In this document: positions 1 through 6,950 of the stretch, one piece after another
Layout: every line of letters starts with the position of its first letter
Numbering within the stretch: the first letter of the stretch is position 1
Virus record (IMG/VR): IMGVR_UViG_3300047578_000001
Location: 1 to 54,704 of that record
Origin: a virus
DNA length: 54,704 nt
Direction: 5' to 3' (one strand)
Translations under genes and position numbers: made by a program
The notes under the pieces: model-generated
Seen by the model: the letters and a program-made list of their open reading frames with translations, nothing else
The model's database searches: none
Told to the model about the DNA's origin: nothing

Positions 1-9
1 TTGCTACCA

Positions 10-45
10 CGCGGGCACGGGGGTGTGCCCCCCTGCCCGTCCGCG
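10..45. other. Nested GC hairpin at left end
   Basis: A G5/C5 stem around TGTG (19-32) sits inside further pairing of GGGCA with TGCCC and GCG with CGC. It is the strongest secondary structure near the left end. It may be an end or packaging element or a terminator for leftward reading; function is inferred only. Confidence 0.4.
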
Positions 46-352
46 CGTGCACGCACGCGATGTGTCATGCGCGAGACACTACCCTCACACCATGCCAGAC
101 CACAATCCCCAATTTCTGTACTGCACACCACACGCCAATCCTCTTCCTAATACCCACCCTCGTGTGCTAGTACGCGTGTGCTGTCCTCACCTCACCCACA
201 CACAGCCCAGTACCCACCTGCACACACCCCCATACTGCCCCCTAGGAGCTCCATACAGCCCCCTACAGGGGGTACCTGGTACGAAGGGCTAGCCAGGGGG
301 GTGTAGGCCCTGAGATTGCCCCACACAGGGCTTAAATAGGTTTTCCCTGGCA

Positions 353-379
353 GGAGGGGGTGCCATATAGACCCCCTCC
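353..379. other. Stem-loop, 9 bp, upstream of first early promoter
   Basis: GGAGGGGGT pairs perfectly with ACCCCCTCC around a 9-nt loop. There is no U-run. It lies about 40 bases before promoter 1 and may insulate it from upstream transcription. Confidence 0.5.
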
Positions 380-417
380 CCCTATAAACACCTCCTGACC
401 TGGTCTTATGGGCCGAT

Positions 418-446
418 TTGACAGCCCCTTTGGGGGCGCGTACTGT
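418..446 (+). promoter_or_regulatory. Early promoter 1 (sigma70-like)
   Basis: TTGACA (418-423), a 17-bp spacer, then TACTGT (441-446). The spacer contains the palindrome GCCCC-TTTG-GGGGC, a possible operator. Predicted start is near 453. Confidence 0.6.
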
Positions 447-616
447 TCTCCATGTCGCCACCACGGGACACCAGGAAAGCCCCCGAAGTTGGGGGTTGCG
501 GGTCAGAACCCCGTCTGGTAGGGTCAATCCCATCAATTCCACATGGTCCCGAGGACATCCCGCCTAGAGCGGGGGATAGTACGGACCAGCCGATTCGGGT
601 CTCCCGAAATCCGGAG

Positions 617-645
617 TTGACAGGAAAAACCCGATTTGCTAAGCT
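617..645 (+). promoter_or_regulatory. Early promoter 2 (sigma70-like)
   Basis: TTGACA (617-622), a 17-bp spacer, TAAGCT (640-645). Downstream TTCACCC/CCGAAA sequence resembles that after promoter 3. Confidence 0.6.
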
Positions 646-785
646 TCACCCGGAGCCGAAAGGCCCCTCACAACTACATACGCAGCCAAGGTTACCGACC
701 CGATATGGGCGCTACCAAGTCAGGCGGGGCTTAAATCCCCGTAGGCGACCAATGGTGTGGGGGCGACAAACCCCCACTGCGAGAC

Positions 786-815
786 TTGACAAGGGTTGAG
801 CCGCTCTGATAGGGT
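786..815 (+). promoter_or_regulatory. Early promoter 3 (sigma70-like)
   Basis: TTGACA (786-791), an 18-bp spacer, TAGGGT (810-815). It is the closest promoter to the first gene (1127), leaving about 300 nt of 5' leader. Confidence 0.55.
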
Positions 816-921
816 TCACCCAGTACCGAAAAGGGATACGGGTACAGGGGCCGACCAAGGTAAGACTTGGAGAACCTGGCAGCCATTGATCTTAGGGATG
901 CGTCCCACAAACACATAGGTT

Positions 922-942
922 CCATGACACCGGAAGTCATGG
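922..942 (+). other. Leader stem-loop CCATGAC/GTCATGG
   Basis: A perfect 7-bp stem with a 7-nt loop in the leader between promoter 3 and the first gene, followed at 950-965 by CCCCG/CGGGG. No U-run, so more likely an RNA structure than a classical terminator. Confidence 0.45.
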
Positions 943-1073
943 TCTGGCACCCCGACATTACGGGGACACGTTGACTTGTCCGTGTGGTAACAGATCCGGG
1001 AGACCGGTGAAAGCCTAGCGCAGAGGATGGCCATAATGAACGAAAGGCATCCAAACTTTAGAAATGCTTAAGT

Positions 1074-1099
1074 GGGACAGAGTGTTGAGTCTCTGTCCC
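1074..1099 (+). other. Stem-loop before first early gene
   Basis: GGGACAGAG pairs with CTCTGTCCC (9 bp) around the loop TGTTGAGT. An almost identical hairpin with loop GCTTGAGT precedes the gene at 3104. It lies 14 nt before the ribosome site of the first gene. No U-run. Confidence 0.6.
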
Positions 1100-1126
1100 G
1101 CCTTGGCACTTCTAAGGAGAGTTGAT

Positions 1127-1411
1127 ATGAACGTATTCAACGCGGTAAACGTGAATGACATCGGCGACGATGCGATGCCCAGAACGGGTGTCATCCTGAG
1201 AAGGATTCACGTGTTCGTGGAATTGCAGGGTGAGTACTGCGACATCCGTAATCAGTGGACCCTTTCGTGGCCGTTGGTCGTTGCTTACACCAACGGTCTG
1301 GTCACGGAAGAAGGAATCACCGAAGAGGGTTGGGACAAAGTAGAGCTGCTCTTTGAGTTCCTCTATGAGTACTCGGCTTGGGAAGATTTCAGGTTGACCG
1401 AAGAACTGTGA
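1127..1411 (+). CDS. Early hypothetical protein (94 aa)
   Basis: First gene of the rightward operon. ATG 1127 is chosen because AAGGAG (1114-1119) sits 7 nt upstream; the open frame extends further left without a ribosome site. The acidic, aromatic-rich product has no signal peptide or membrane segment. Function is not recognised. Being first in the operon, it should be among the earliest products, the position where host-takeover proteins often lie (inference). Confidence 0.75.
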   Translation: MNVFNAVNVNDIGDDAMPRTGVILRRIHVFVELQGEYCDIRNQWTLSWPLVVAYTNGLVTEEGITEEGWDKVELLFEFLYEYSAWEDFRLTEEL

Positions 1412-1422
1412 TTGAACCTGGT

Positions 1423-1441
1423 ATTGGGTCCACGACCCAAT
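1423..1441 (+). other. Stem-loop between early genes
   Basis: ATTGGGTC and GACCCAAT form an 8-bp stem with a 3-nt loop, between the stop of the first gene and the ribosome site of the second. Confidence 0.55.
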
Positions 1442-1474
1442 TCCGGATTGAACCACCGTTCAAAGGAGTAAGTT

Positions 1475-1723
1475 ATGGTTGAGCAATTGAAGGTTGAGAC
1501 CGAAAACGCGACGATCTACGCTAACCACACCAAAGGATCACGATACGTGACTATGGTGTGGAAGTGGAAGACTTCAAACCAGTGGGTTGCCAAGGGTTGG
1601 TGTGATGCGGGTCCGGAAGTTACCCGGATGCGTGCCGGTGAGACCTTGGAACAGTTCATGCGGGAGTTGTTCTTTACCAACATCTCGGTCGGCCCGGTCA
1701 CGGGTCTGCCCGGTCATCGCTAG
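1475..1723 (+). CDS. Early hypothetical protein (82 aa)
   Basis: ATG 1475 follows AAAGGAG. The product is small, soluble and mixed-charge with several Trp residues (VWKWK). No family recognised. Its last codons form the left arm of a 13-bp inverted repeat (1700-1753), so the 3' end of the message is structured. Confidence 0.75.
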   Translation: MVEQLKVETENATIYANHTKGSRYVTMVWKWKTSNQWVAKGWCDAGPEVTRMRAGETLEQFMRELFFTNISVGPVTGLPGHR

Positions 1724-1753
1724 ATGTCTTGAGTGGTTCACGGGCAGACCCGT
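1700..1753 (+). repeat. 13-bp perfect inverted repeat spanning a stop codon
   Basis: ACGGGTCTGCCCG (1700-1712) and CGGGCAGACCCGT (1741-1753) are exact reverse complements, and the TAG stop at 1721-1723 lies in the 28-nt loop. It could be an RNA stem protecting the 3' end, a processing site or an operator. Confidence 0.7.
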
Positions 1754-1791
1754 CAACCGCTTTCTACACCTAGAGTGATGAGGTAGTTACA

Positions 1792-2013
1792 GTGAAGGTG
1801 AAAGAAGCGTTGAGCCGAATAGTGATTGCTCCGGTCATTGCTGGAATCATCGTTGGGTGTGTAAGCCTTGGAGCTTTTGCCCCGAAGGATTCACCTGAGG
1901 TTGACAACAACTCGTGTGGCGTGTTCTTCCTGCGGTCTTCGGACTGCCCGGAAGACACGATTGGGTGGATTGGCTCACCCGAAGACTCACGGACGGGAGC
2001 CCAGAAGGTATGA
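1792..2013 (+). CDS. Small membrane-anchored or secreted protein (73 aa)
   Basis: GTG start. Residues about 9-30 form one hydrophobic segment after basic residues, containing IIVGC, which resembles but does not match a good lipobox. The rest is polar and acidic with two Cys residues and would lie outside the membrane. It overlaps the next gene by ATGA. Possible superinfection-exclusion or envelope role; no family recognised. Confidence 0.65.
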   Translation: MKVKEALSRIVIAPVIAGIIVGCVSLGAFAPKDSPEVDNNSCGVFFLRSSDCPEDTIGWIGSPEDSRTGAQKV

Positions 2014-2252
2014 GGCTGCCACGACTTCCGCAGTGGATTCGCAAGGGGTTCAATGAGGCATCACACATGATGTCTATGGGGTTGGACACCTACACAATCT
2101 GGGCTTTCCAGTCCGAAGAAGACATGGAAGATCACAAGTGGTACTTCAAGGATGTGTTCCAGGATTACGACACGGCCTGTGACTTCCTCGAAGAATTGAG
2201 GATCTTGCACGACGAACTGTTCTTCACAACCGATTTCGAGTCTCTTGTATAG
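2010..2252 (+). CDS. Early hypothetical protein (80 aa)
   Basis: ATG overlaps the stop of the preceding membrane gene (ATGA), implying translational coupling. The N-terminus is basic (MRLPRLPQWIRKG); the rest is acidic and aromatic, probably helical. Not recognised. A UUCG-capped stem-loop follows directly. Confidence 0.7.
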   Translation: MRLPRLPQWIRKGFNEASHMMSMGLDTYTIWAFQSEEDMEDHKWYFKDVFQDYDTACDFLEELRILHDELFFTTDFESLV

Positions 2253-2258
2253 AGGGTT

Positions 2259-2275
2259 GGGGCCTTCGGGTCCCC
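2259..2275 (+). other. UUCG tetraloop hairpin
   Basis: GGGGCC-TTCG-GGTCCCC, one bulged base, directly after a stop codon and followed by pyrimidine-rich sequence. Similar UUCG hairpins occur at 13525 and 24734, suggesting partial terminators or transcript-end stabilisers. Confidence 0.5.
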
Positions 2276-2306
2276 CTTCTGTACTCTTCACTCGAAAGGG
2301 AAGAAA

Positions 2307-2477
2307 ATGAAGTTGCACGCAAGAGTTCAAGTAAAGCCTCACCTTGATTGCTGGATGCAGGGCGACCGCTACGGAAGGGTTGTCAAGATCCAAGAGAAGG
2401 TGGTCCATGTCCGGATGTTTCGGACCGGGCGAATTCGCATCTTCTCTCACCTGAACGTGGATGAGGTGAAGGTATGA
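2307..2477 (+). CDS. Small SH3/KOW-like basic protein (56 aa)
   Basis: ATG 2307 follows GGGAAG. The pattern GDRYGRVVKI ... VHVRMFRTGRIRIF is an alternating beta pattern like the small SH3/KOW-like proteins common in phages, which may bind nucleic acid. The protein is basic, unlike its acidic neighbours. It overlaps the next gene by ATGA. Family placement is by pattern only. Confidence 0.65.
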   Translation: MKLHARVQVKPHLDCWMQGDRYGRVVKIQEKVVHVRMFRTGRIRIFSHLNVDEVKV

Positions 2478-2665
2478 GCCGTCCAATGTTGGTAGACGGC
2501 TATGAGGTCATCTACCTCACGAGTGATGGTCGAGTGGTTCACGGTAACTGCGCAAGTGATGAGGACACCCAACTCCCCTACTGGGAGGGTCCCTCACACG
2601 AGTGCGATTGCCTTGACCAGTGCGGCCGGATGATCCACTCAAGTTATAGTGAGGTAGAGGAATGA
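2474..2665 (+). CDS. Early hypothetical protein with Cys cluster (63 aa)
   Basis: Coupled on both sides by ATGA overlaps (2474 and 2662). Contains HECDCLDQC, which could bind metal with the upstream His/Cys residues. Function unknown. Confidence 0.7.
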   Translation: MSRPMLVDGYEVIYLTSDGRVVHGNCASDEDTQLPYWEGPSHECDCLDQCGRMIHSSYSEVEE

Positions 2666-3039
2666 GCGACGTGTCAAAGACAACTTACAACCACAACGGC
2701 GTCCAGTACATAGAGGTTAGGGCCGTTGGTGGAACCCGCCGTGAACGTGGTTCCGCCACTGGAGCATTCGTCCGGAAACTACCGGGTAAGTGGGTGAAGT
2801 ACCACACCACCTATTCGGAGACTCACGGGTTCCAGACCTGCACCTACACCAAGTACATGTGTGAGAACCCTCCGAGGTTTGAGGCGCACACGGGTCAACC
2901 ATCCTGGCACCAGGCCAGGGCTGGTGCGATCTCATCAGGTATCGTGGTGTTCGGCACCAAGGATGAGGCTGACCAGTACGTGGAAAGGTACAAGGCTTCG
3001 CATCCCGGGGAGCCCGCGTTCGTGGTCGTCAAAACCTGA
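2662..3039 (+). CDS. Early hypothetical protein (125 aa)
   Basis: ATG overlaps the preceding stop. Basic, Gly/Thr-rich protein with a likely alpha/beta C-terminus (IVVFGTKDEADQYVERY). No signal peptide or membrane segment. Function not recognised. Confidence 0.7.
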   Translation: MSDVSKTTYNHNGVQYIEVRAVGGTRRERGSATGAFVRKLPGKWVKYHTTYSETHGFQTCTYTKYMCENPPRFEAHTGQPSWHQARAGAISSGIVVFGTKDEADQYVERYKASHPGEPAFVVVKT

Positions 3040-3051
3040 GTGACCTTGGTG

Positions 3052-3075
3052 GGATAGAGGCTTGAGTCTCTATCC
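3052..3075 (+). other. Stem-loop before gene 3104
   Basis: GGATAGAG/CTCTATCC, 8 bp, loop GCTTGAGT. Near-copy of the hairpin at 1074-1099, with compensating changes in the stem and a conserved TTGAGT loop. Confidence 0.6.
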
Positions 3076-3103
3076 TGCCATCCTTACTTAGGGAGTGTAA
3101 GTT

Positions 3104-3520
3104 ATGGGTGTCATGAAGCATATCTCCGCTTTTGTGGACGAATTCGAACAGGGCTACATTTCGTGCCTGCTCTGGACGGACGAGTCACAGGCCCAGGAAG
3201 ATGTGTCTGAGGCTGGCGAGAACTGGGAAGATTTCGACTGGTCCGAAGACATGATCGACCCTGAGAGCAAGGACGAAATTCGCGAGGTCTGCGAGGATTT
3301 CGTGACCAGCAACTGGGACGACTTGGAGCTGTACGTCCAGAAGGGTCGCCCGGCAGACCACGCGGGTCACGACTTCGCTCTGTCCCGCAACGGACATGGT
3401 ACGGGGTTCTGGGACCGTGGGATAGAAGCCTTGGGAGACAGGCTGCACGAGGCTGCAAAGGTCTACGGCTACGCGGCGCTCACCCTGTCGCACAGCAAGG
3501 CAATTTACTACCAAGGTTAG
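3104..3520 (+). CDS. Conserved phage protein, GHDF...RNGHGTGFWDRG type (138 aa)
   Basis: The second half carries GHDFALSRNGHGTGFWDRG, a signature I recognise from a widespread but uncharacterised phage family. The N-terminal half is very acidic. ATG 3104 follows AGGGAGTG. The conserved His/Asn/Asp cluster could be a metal or catalytic centre, but no activity is established. A hairpin lies on each side. Confidence 0.8.
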   Translation: MGVMKHISAFVDEFEQGYISCLLWTDESQAQEDVSEAGENWEDFDWSEDMIDPESKDEIREVCEDFVTSNWDDLELYVQKGRPADHAGHDFALSRNGHGTGFWDRGIEALGDRLHEAAKVYGYAALTLSHSKAIYYQG

Positions 3521-3538
3521 AGGCATGATTCTATCGTG

Positions 3539-3555
3539 TTCGGTCTGTGACCGAA
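3539..3555 (+). other. Stem-loop TTCGGTC/GACCGAA
   Basis: A 7-bp stem with a TGT loop. The same core stem recurs extended to 10 bp at 4271-4293. Confidence 0.5.
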
Positions 3556-3591
3556 TACGGTGGTGTCAGACCCCTAGCAAAGGATAGAGAC

Positions 3592-3843
3592 ATGAACAGC
3601 ATGGCCGAAATCTTCCCGAAGCCCCCGCGTTTCGTGGTGCAGTCGGACCTCTTCGGGGTGTACGTCCGCGACACGTTCAGTGGACATGCGGTCAGGGACG
3701 GGAAGGAGAACGTGATCAGGTTCCCGGACTCCAAGCGTGACGAGATCCAGGACATCGCAGACCACATGAACGAACTGACGGCAGGTATCTCTTTCGAGGA
3801 TTCGGCGGTTAACATTCCGACCGACCAGGAACTGGCAGCCTAG
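3592..3843 (+). CDS. Early hypothetical protein (83 aa)
   Basis: ATG 3592 is preferred over the upstream in-frame GTG (3547) because AAAGGA (3579-3584) is 7 nt away and the GTG lies inside a hairpin. Small acidic soluble protein, probably a beta hairpin (FVVQSDLFGVYVRD) followed by a helix. Unknown function. Confidence 0.7.
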   Translation: MNSMAEIFPKPPRFVVQSDLFGVYVRDTFSGHAVRDGKENVIRFPDSKRDEIQDIADHMNELTAGISFEDSAVNIPTDQELAA

Positions 3844-3856
3844 TAACCTCCTTAGG

Positions 3857-3873
3857 CGGGGGCACGACCCCCG
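3857..3873 (+). other. Stem-loop CGGGGG/CCCCCG
   Basis: A 6-bp GC stem with loop CACGA, followed by TCTTTGG. It separates the genes at 3592 and 3902. Confidence 0.5.
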
Positions 3874-3901
3874 TCTTTGGTCCTTACTAGGAGGTTTGGT
3901 T

Positions 3902-4258
3902 ATGTGTGTTGGTTGCGACACCGTTGCGATGATTCCCGAGCAGGAGCAAACCCCTGCCGAGATCATCCAGAAAAGGGTTGACAACGGGATCGAGTTTCTG
4001 AACGAGGAACTCGCCTTCGATTGGCCCTGGGACCTGGATACGGGAAGGCTTGACCTGGGAAACATGGTCTGGTGTGTCATCGGACAACTGTACGCACCGG
4101 TCCCAGGTGCGCGGGGTGGTTGGAGCAGGTTTTTCGACCTGCATGAGCCCAGTTCCGAATGGATGCTGGCCCACGGGTTCGACAGTCCGGAACGTGAGGA
4201 CTACGTGCTTCTGACCGCAGAGTGGAAGCGTAGGGTTTACGAGATCCTGGCCCACTGA
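3902..4258 (+). CDS. Early hypothetical protein (118 aa)
   Basis: ATG 3902 follows AGGAGG at good spacing; the frame also opens with a TTG two codons earlier. Acidic protein rich in Trp. The segment GARGGWSRFFDLHEPSSEWMLAHGFD resembles small conserved phage proteins of unknown role. No membrane segment. Confidence 0.75.
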   Translation: MCVGCDTVAMIPEQEQTPAEIIQKRVDNGIEFLNEELAFDWPWDLDTGRLDLGNMVWCVIGQLYAPVPGARGGWSRFFDLHEPSSEWMLAHGFDSPEREDYVLLTAEWKRRVYEILAH

Positions 4259-4270
4259 TTGTCTTTGATT

Positions 4271-4293
4271 GGGTTCGGTCTGAGACCGAACCC
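4271..4293 (+). terminator. 10-bp hairpin with weak U-run
   Basis: A perfect 10-bp stem (arm GGGTTCGGTC) with loop TGA, followed by TTTCATTT. The best terminator-like structure in this part of the operon, though the U-run is interrupted. Confidence 0.5.
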
Positions 4294-4325
4294 TTTCATT
4301 TATAATCGGAATGGAAGGTATGACA

Positions 4326-4694
4326 ATGACTGTTGAAGACTTCAACCCCAACCCGGCGTTTGCTCCCATCGTGGAAGCGTTGGCACTGGAGTTCACGGCA
4401 GGCCGGAACTGGGACATGGAAGCAGAACTCCTGCTGGCCGTGGAATGTGACTCGGCCTGCGAGGACGAGTGCTGCGTCGAACCCAAGGCTCCCGAGTTGA
4501 CCGAGTCCCAAGCCCGGGACCTATTCGACGACTTCGTGAACGAGTGCTACCCCACGGTCTCGATCATGGGACTCGACTACGATCCCGCACGAGTCCTGAA
4601 GGAGATTGACCACACCGCTTACCATCAGGAGTTCCTGAACTGGATGGACTCCGAGGAAAGGGATGGTGTGTACTCGTTCCCGTGGAACGAGTGA
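4326..4694 (+). CDS. Conserved phage hypothetical protein (122 aa)
   Basis: ATG 4326 is best placed for GGAAGG (4312-4317); ATGs at 4311 and 4320 are alternatives. The Cys cluster CDSACEDECC sits mid-protein; the C-terminal YDPARVLKEIDHTAYHQEF with a downstream Trp/Asp resembles a small uncharacterised phage family. Very acidic. Unknown role. Confidence 0.75.
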   Translation: MTVEDFNPNPAFAPIVEALALEFTAGRNWDMEAELLLAVECDSACEDECCVEPKAPELTESQARDLFDDFVNECYPTVSIMGLDYDPARVLKEIDHTAYHQEFLNWMDSEERDGVYSFPWNE

Positions 4695-4710
4695 TCTGGA
4701 CAGTCAAGGA

Positions 4711-4742
4711 CCCCACACAGGTTGAGAAATATCTGTGTGGGG
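4711..4742 (+). other. Stem-loop with GTTGAG loop
   Basis: CCCCACACAG/CTGTGTGGGG, 10 bp perfect, loop GTTGAGAAATAT. The loop again contains TTGAG, as at 1074 and 3052. Confidence 0.6.
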
Positions 4743-4774
4743 GATTGGTTGCCCAGTCATGAAAGGCTAGAGAC

Positions 4775-5128
4775 ATGGAATACAAAGTCACTGACGAAGT
4801 GATGAGTGTGGTTCCCATTGACGAGATCCTGTCTGACTGGCAAAGCGGAGATGCCGAGATGATGGGCATGACTCTCCCACAGATGTTGGACCACAAGCGG
4901 GGGGACGACCATTACCCTAAGCTGGTCGAAACCCTGAAGAAAGAGGGTTGGACCAAGGGAGTGGGGTGTGTGAGCTGGATCAACGGCACGAAAGTGTTGT
5001 CTGATGGTCATCACAGGCTGGCAGCGGCTATTGACCTAGGGCAGAAGTACGTGCCTGTTCGGTCTGGATACGCTGAGGCGGACTCCGGATCGTGGGGGCT
5101 GGTAAACAACGCCCAATCGTGGTTCTGA
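4775..5128 (+). CDS. ParB-like nuclease-domain protein (117 aa)
   Basis: The motif LSDGHHRLAAAIDLG (about residues 75-90) is the ParB/Srx-type DGHHR signature that binds CTP/ATP-type nucleotides in this superfamily. It lacks a helix-turn-helix, so it is a stand-alone ParB-like domain as in many phage proteins, possibly a nuclease or nucleotide-binding modulator. ATG 4775 lies downstream of AAAGG. Single early gene framed by hairpins at 4711 and 5138. Confidence 0.75.
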   Translation: MEYKVTDEVMSVVPIDEILSDWQSGDAEMMGMTLPQMLDHKRGDDHYPKLVETLKKEGWTKGVGCVSWINGTKVLSDGHHRLAAAIDLGQKYVPVRSGYAEADSGSWGLVNNAQSWF

Positions 5129-5137
5129 GTTTTCATT

Positions 5138-5165
5138 GGGTCCAAGAACGTAAAGTCTTGTGCCC
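5138..5165 (+). other. Stem-loop between early genes
   Basis: GGGTCCAAGA pairs with TCTTGTGCCC with one mismatch; 8-nt loop. Lies between the ParB-like gene and gene 5197. Confidence 0.45.
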
Positions 5166-5196
5166 TGTTGGTAACTCAGCCTAAGGAGAAAAAGAC

Positions 5197-5667
5197 ATGA
5201 CAAATAAGGTTTCACTTCGGGACTTGGTGGATGCCCTGCGTTCGGGAAAGTACCCGAAGGGTGTCGGAGCTTTGAGGGCAAAGAAAGCAGGAGAAACCGA
5301 GTTTTCCTTTTGCTGCGAAGGTGTGATGTGTGAACTCAACGGCGTCCCGCAGGTGTCTGTCCACATGGACGACTTCGGCGGGTGGTACACCAAGTACTAC
5401 GACGAGACCCTCCCGTCGACGCCTGCCACGTCATTCGCGCCGCAAAACGTGTGGGTCGGTACCGGGATGCGCACGGCCACGGGCGTGACCGCACAGATCA
5501 AACTGCCTTCCTACTACAAGAACGAGGACACGGGGGAGTTGGAATCGGATGGGTGGGAATATCTCAGCCTGGCAGCGTTGAACGACTACACCCCGGCACA
5601 CCCCAAGAACGCATTCACCTTCGACCAGATCGCTGACCTGATCGAGTGGGCGTACCTCTCGGACTGA
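5197..5667 (+). CDS. FCCEGVxCEL family phage protein (156 aa)
   Basis: Contains FSFCCEGVMCELNGV near residue 35. The gene at 20648 has the matching YCCLGVLEEVAG and the same C-terminal TFDQIA, so the two are divergent paralogs of a phage family marked by a C-C-x-G-V motif. Function unknown; the paired Cys may bind metal. ATG 5197 follows AAGGAG. Confidence 0.75.
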   Translation: MTNKVSLRDLVDALRSGKYPKGVGALRAKKAGETEFSFCCEGVMCELNGVPQVSVHMDDFGGWYTKYYDETLPSTPATSFAPQNVWVGTGMRTATGVTAQIKLPSYYKNEDTGELESDGWEYLSLAALNDYTPAHPKNAFTFDQIADLIEWAYLSD

Positions 5668-5674
5668 ACGCCTT

Positions 5675-5709
5675 CCGGGGATCTCAAGCTTTGGTTTGAG
5701 GTCTCCCGG
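5675..5709 (+). other. Imperfect stem-loop
   Basis: CCGGG plus CTCAA pair with TTGAG and CCCGG in an interrupted 13-bp stem. Separates gene 5197 from 5746. Confidence 0.45.
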
Positions 5710-5745
5710 TGCGCATTCAGCGCGTAACCAGAGGAGAGTAAAGAC

Positions 5746-6261
5746 ATGACGAGTTCTACTCAGATCAAGCTTTCGGACGCAATGGTGGCGGCCCTGAAGG
5801 GTGCCGATATCCTGAGTCCGACCGGCCCGACACTTCCGGCTTCCACCAAACAGTCCACGGTCAACGCGCTGGCCTCGCGAGGTCTGGTGTCGCTGGACCG
5901 ATACTTGACCCCGGAAGGTGTGGAAGCCGCACGCCAGCTCGGCAACGACACCACCACGTACAACGACCCCGCACCGATCGAGGTCCTGGAGGAGTTGCTG
6001 GAAGGCGACCCCTGGAGCCCTGAGAAGGCCGTGGAGACCACGGAAGGCAATCCGGCAGGGATCACCCCGGAGATGGTCACGCAGGCCGCACAGAACATCC
6101 TGAAGGCTGTCGACCTGGACGAGCCGCACACCGTGCCCAACCGCGAGGACAAGCGGAAGGTCAAGTTCCAGCTTCGTGGCGCACTCTCGCGTCTGAAGGA
6201 GCGTCAGCGCGTCAAGCGCATGAAGAAGTACGGCTCGGTTCCGACCGCCCAGGTTGTCTAA
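5746..6261 (+). CDS. Hypothetical protein, possible winged helix (171 aa)
   Basis: Helical throughout. Residues about 30-62 (VNALASRGLVSLDRYLTPEG) look like the recognition helix and wing of a MarR/PadR-like winged helix, so a DNA-binding regulator is possible. The C-terminus is strongly basic (RLKERQRVKRMKK). ATG 5746 follows AGAGGAGA. Regulator role is inference. Confidence 0.7.
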   Translation: MTSSTQIKLSDAMVAALKGADILSPTGPTLPASTKQSTVNALASRGLVSLDRYLTPEGVEAARQLGNDTTTYNDPAPIEVLEELLEGDPWSPEKAVETTEGNPAGITPEMVTQAAQNILKAVDLDEPHTVPNREDKRKVKFQLRGALSRLKERQRVKRMKKYGSVPTAQVV

Positions 6262-6280
6262 ACCGAAAGGTTAGACCCTC

Positions 6281-6370
6281 ATGGAATACTTCTGGCCCCT
6301 GTTCTGGGGCTTTGTGGTCCTCGCATCATGGCTTGTATGGATCTTTGCCGACCCGTACGATCCCGACTAG
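6281..6370 (+). CDS. Membrane micro-protein (29 aa)
   Basis: One hydrophobic helix (FWGFVVLASWLVWIFA) with acidic ends. ATG 6281 is 11 nt after AAAGG. First of five consecutive small genes of which three are membrane peptides. Unknown function. Confidence 0.6.
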   Translation: MEYFWPLFWGFVVLASWLVWIFADPYDPD

Positions 6371-6379
6371 AAAGACATC

Positions 6380-6613
6380 ATGAAAAGGCATCAGGTTAGT
6401 ATCGAGCACTTGTTCAGGCTTTCCGAACGGGGCATTGACCCCGGTCGGGAGCTGGACATGATCCAAAACATCCACAGGTATGTGCGGGATGCTCATGAGT
6501 TCGCCAGGTCGTATGCGAACTACGCACAAACCGTGCGTGAGTTGTGTTCGGGGGAGCCCGAACCGGTTTCCACCTTCCTCCAGAGGTGGCCACACAGGAA
6601 GGTTGTACTGTGA
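6380..6613 (+). CDS. Hypothetical protein (77 aa)
   Basis: Helical, basic, soluble. The ribosome site is weak (AGAAAG). Overlaps the following GTG by 4 nt. Unknown function. Confidence 0.65.
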   Translation: MKRHQVSIEHLFRLSERGIDPGRELDMIQNIHRYVRDAHEFARSYANYAQTVRELCSGEPEPVSTFLQRWPHRKVVL

Positions 6614-6753
6614 CCAACCCGTTTTACATCTTGACCATCCTTTTGTTCTGTGCCGCATGTTTCTTGGGGCGCAACAACAAGTACGCTGCTTTCGCGTGCT
6701 TCCTGGTTGGTGTGTTGTCGGCTTTCGTGGGGACATACCACAATGCCCCCTAA
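6610..6753 (+). CDS. Two-helix membrane micro-protein (47 aa)
   Basis: GTG start coupled to the preceding stop (GTGA). Two hydrophobic helices separated by a short GRNNKY turn. Unknown function. Confidence 0.6.
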   Translation: MTNPFYILTILLFCAACFLGRNNKYAAFACFLVGVLSAFVGTYHNAP

Positions 6754-6940
6754 GAAAGGTAAGAAGTCTGGTGTGTTGCCCCACATCGACAGGAGTAGAG
6801 CCCTGCCGGTGAGGACCGGCATCGGATTCTGGAAAGTCTTGGCTCTGGGCTCGGCTGTAGGGTTGGTGGTCTATGCTTGTGGTAACCACCAATCCGAGCC
6901 TGTTACTCCAGAGCCCGCACAGGTAGTAACCACACAGTAA
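6743..6940 (+). CDS. Small single-pass membrane protein (65 aa)
   Basis: ATG lies inside the end of the preceding gene. The N-terminus is basic (PPKKGKKSG), one helix spans about residues 29-45 and ends in ACG, and the tail is Pro/Val rich, consistent with an outside-facing tail. The ACG could be a weak lipobox. Unknown function. Confidence 0.65.
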   Translation: MPPKKGKKSGVLPHIDRSRALPVRTGIGFWKVLALGSAVGLVVYACGNHQSEPVTPEPAQVVTTQ

Positions 6941-6950
6941 GGGGAAGATA

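Larger units (their letters stand above)
1..1126. other. Left-end untranslated leader, promoter and hairpin rich
   Basis: No convincing gene lies here: open frames lack ribosome sites and have skewed, Pro/Arg-rich translations. It holds three rightward promoters (418-446, 617-645, 786-815) and many GC stem-loops: 10-45, 305-333, 353-379, 424-437 (inside promoter 1), 480-495, 725-741, 757-777, 922-942 and 950-965. After promoters 2 and 3 the transcript begins with related sequence (TTCACCC, then CCGAAA), so the promoter units look duplicated. I infer a control region for early transcription, perhaps with small RNAs or antitermination signals. Confidence 0.7.

Noticed and set aside
452-799. Open frame of 115 codons in the left leader
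   Set aside because: No ribosome site, Pro/Arg-rich translation, and it runs through promoter 2 and several hairpins; other frames here are equally open.
1898-1930. TTGACA in gene 1792 as a promoter
   Set aside because: No acceptable -10 hexamer at 16-18 bp; it lies within coding sequence.
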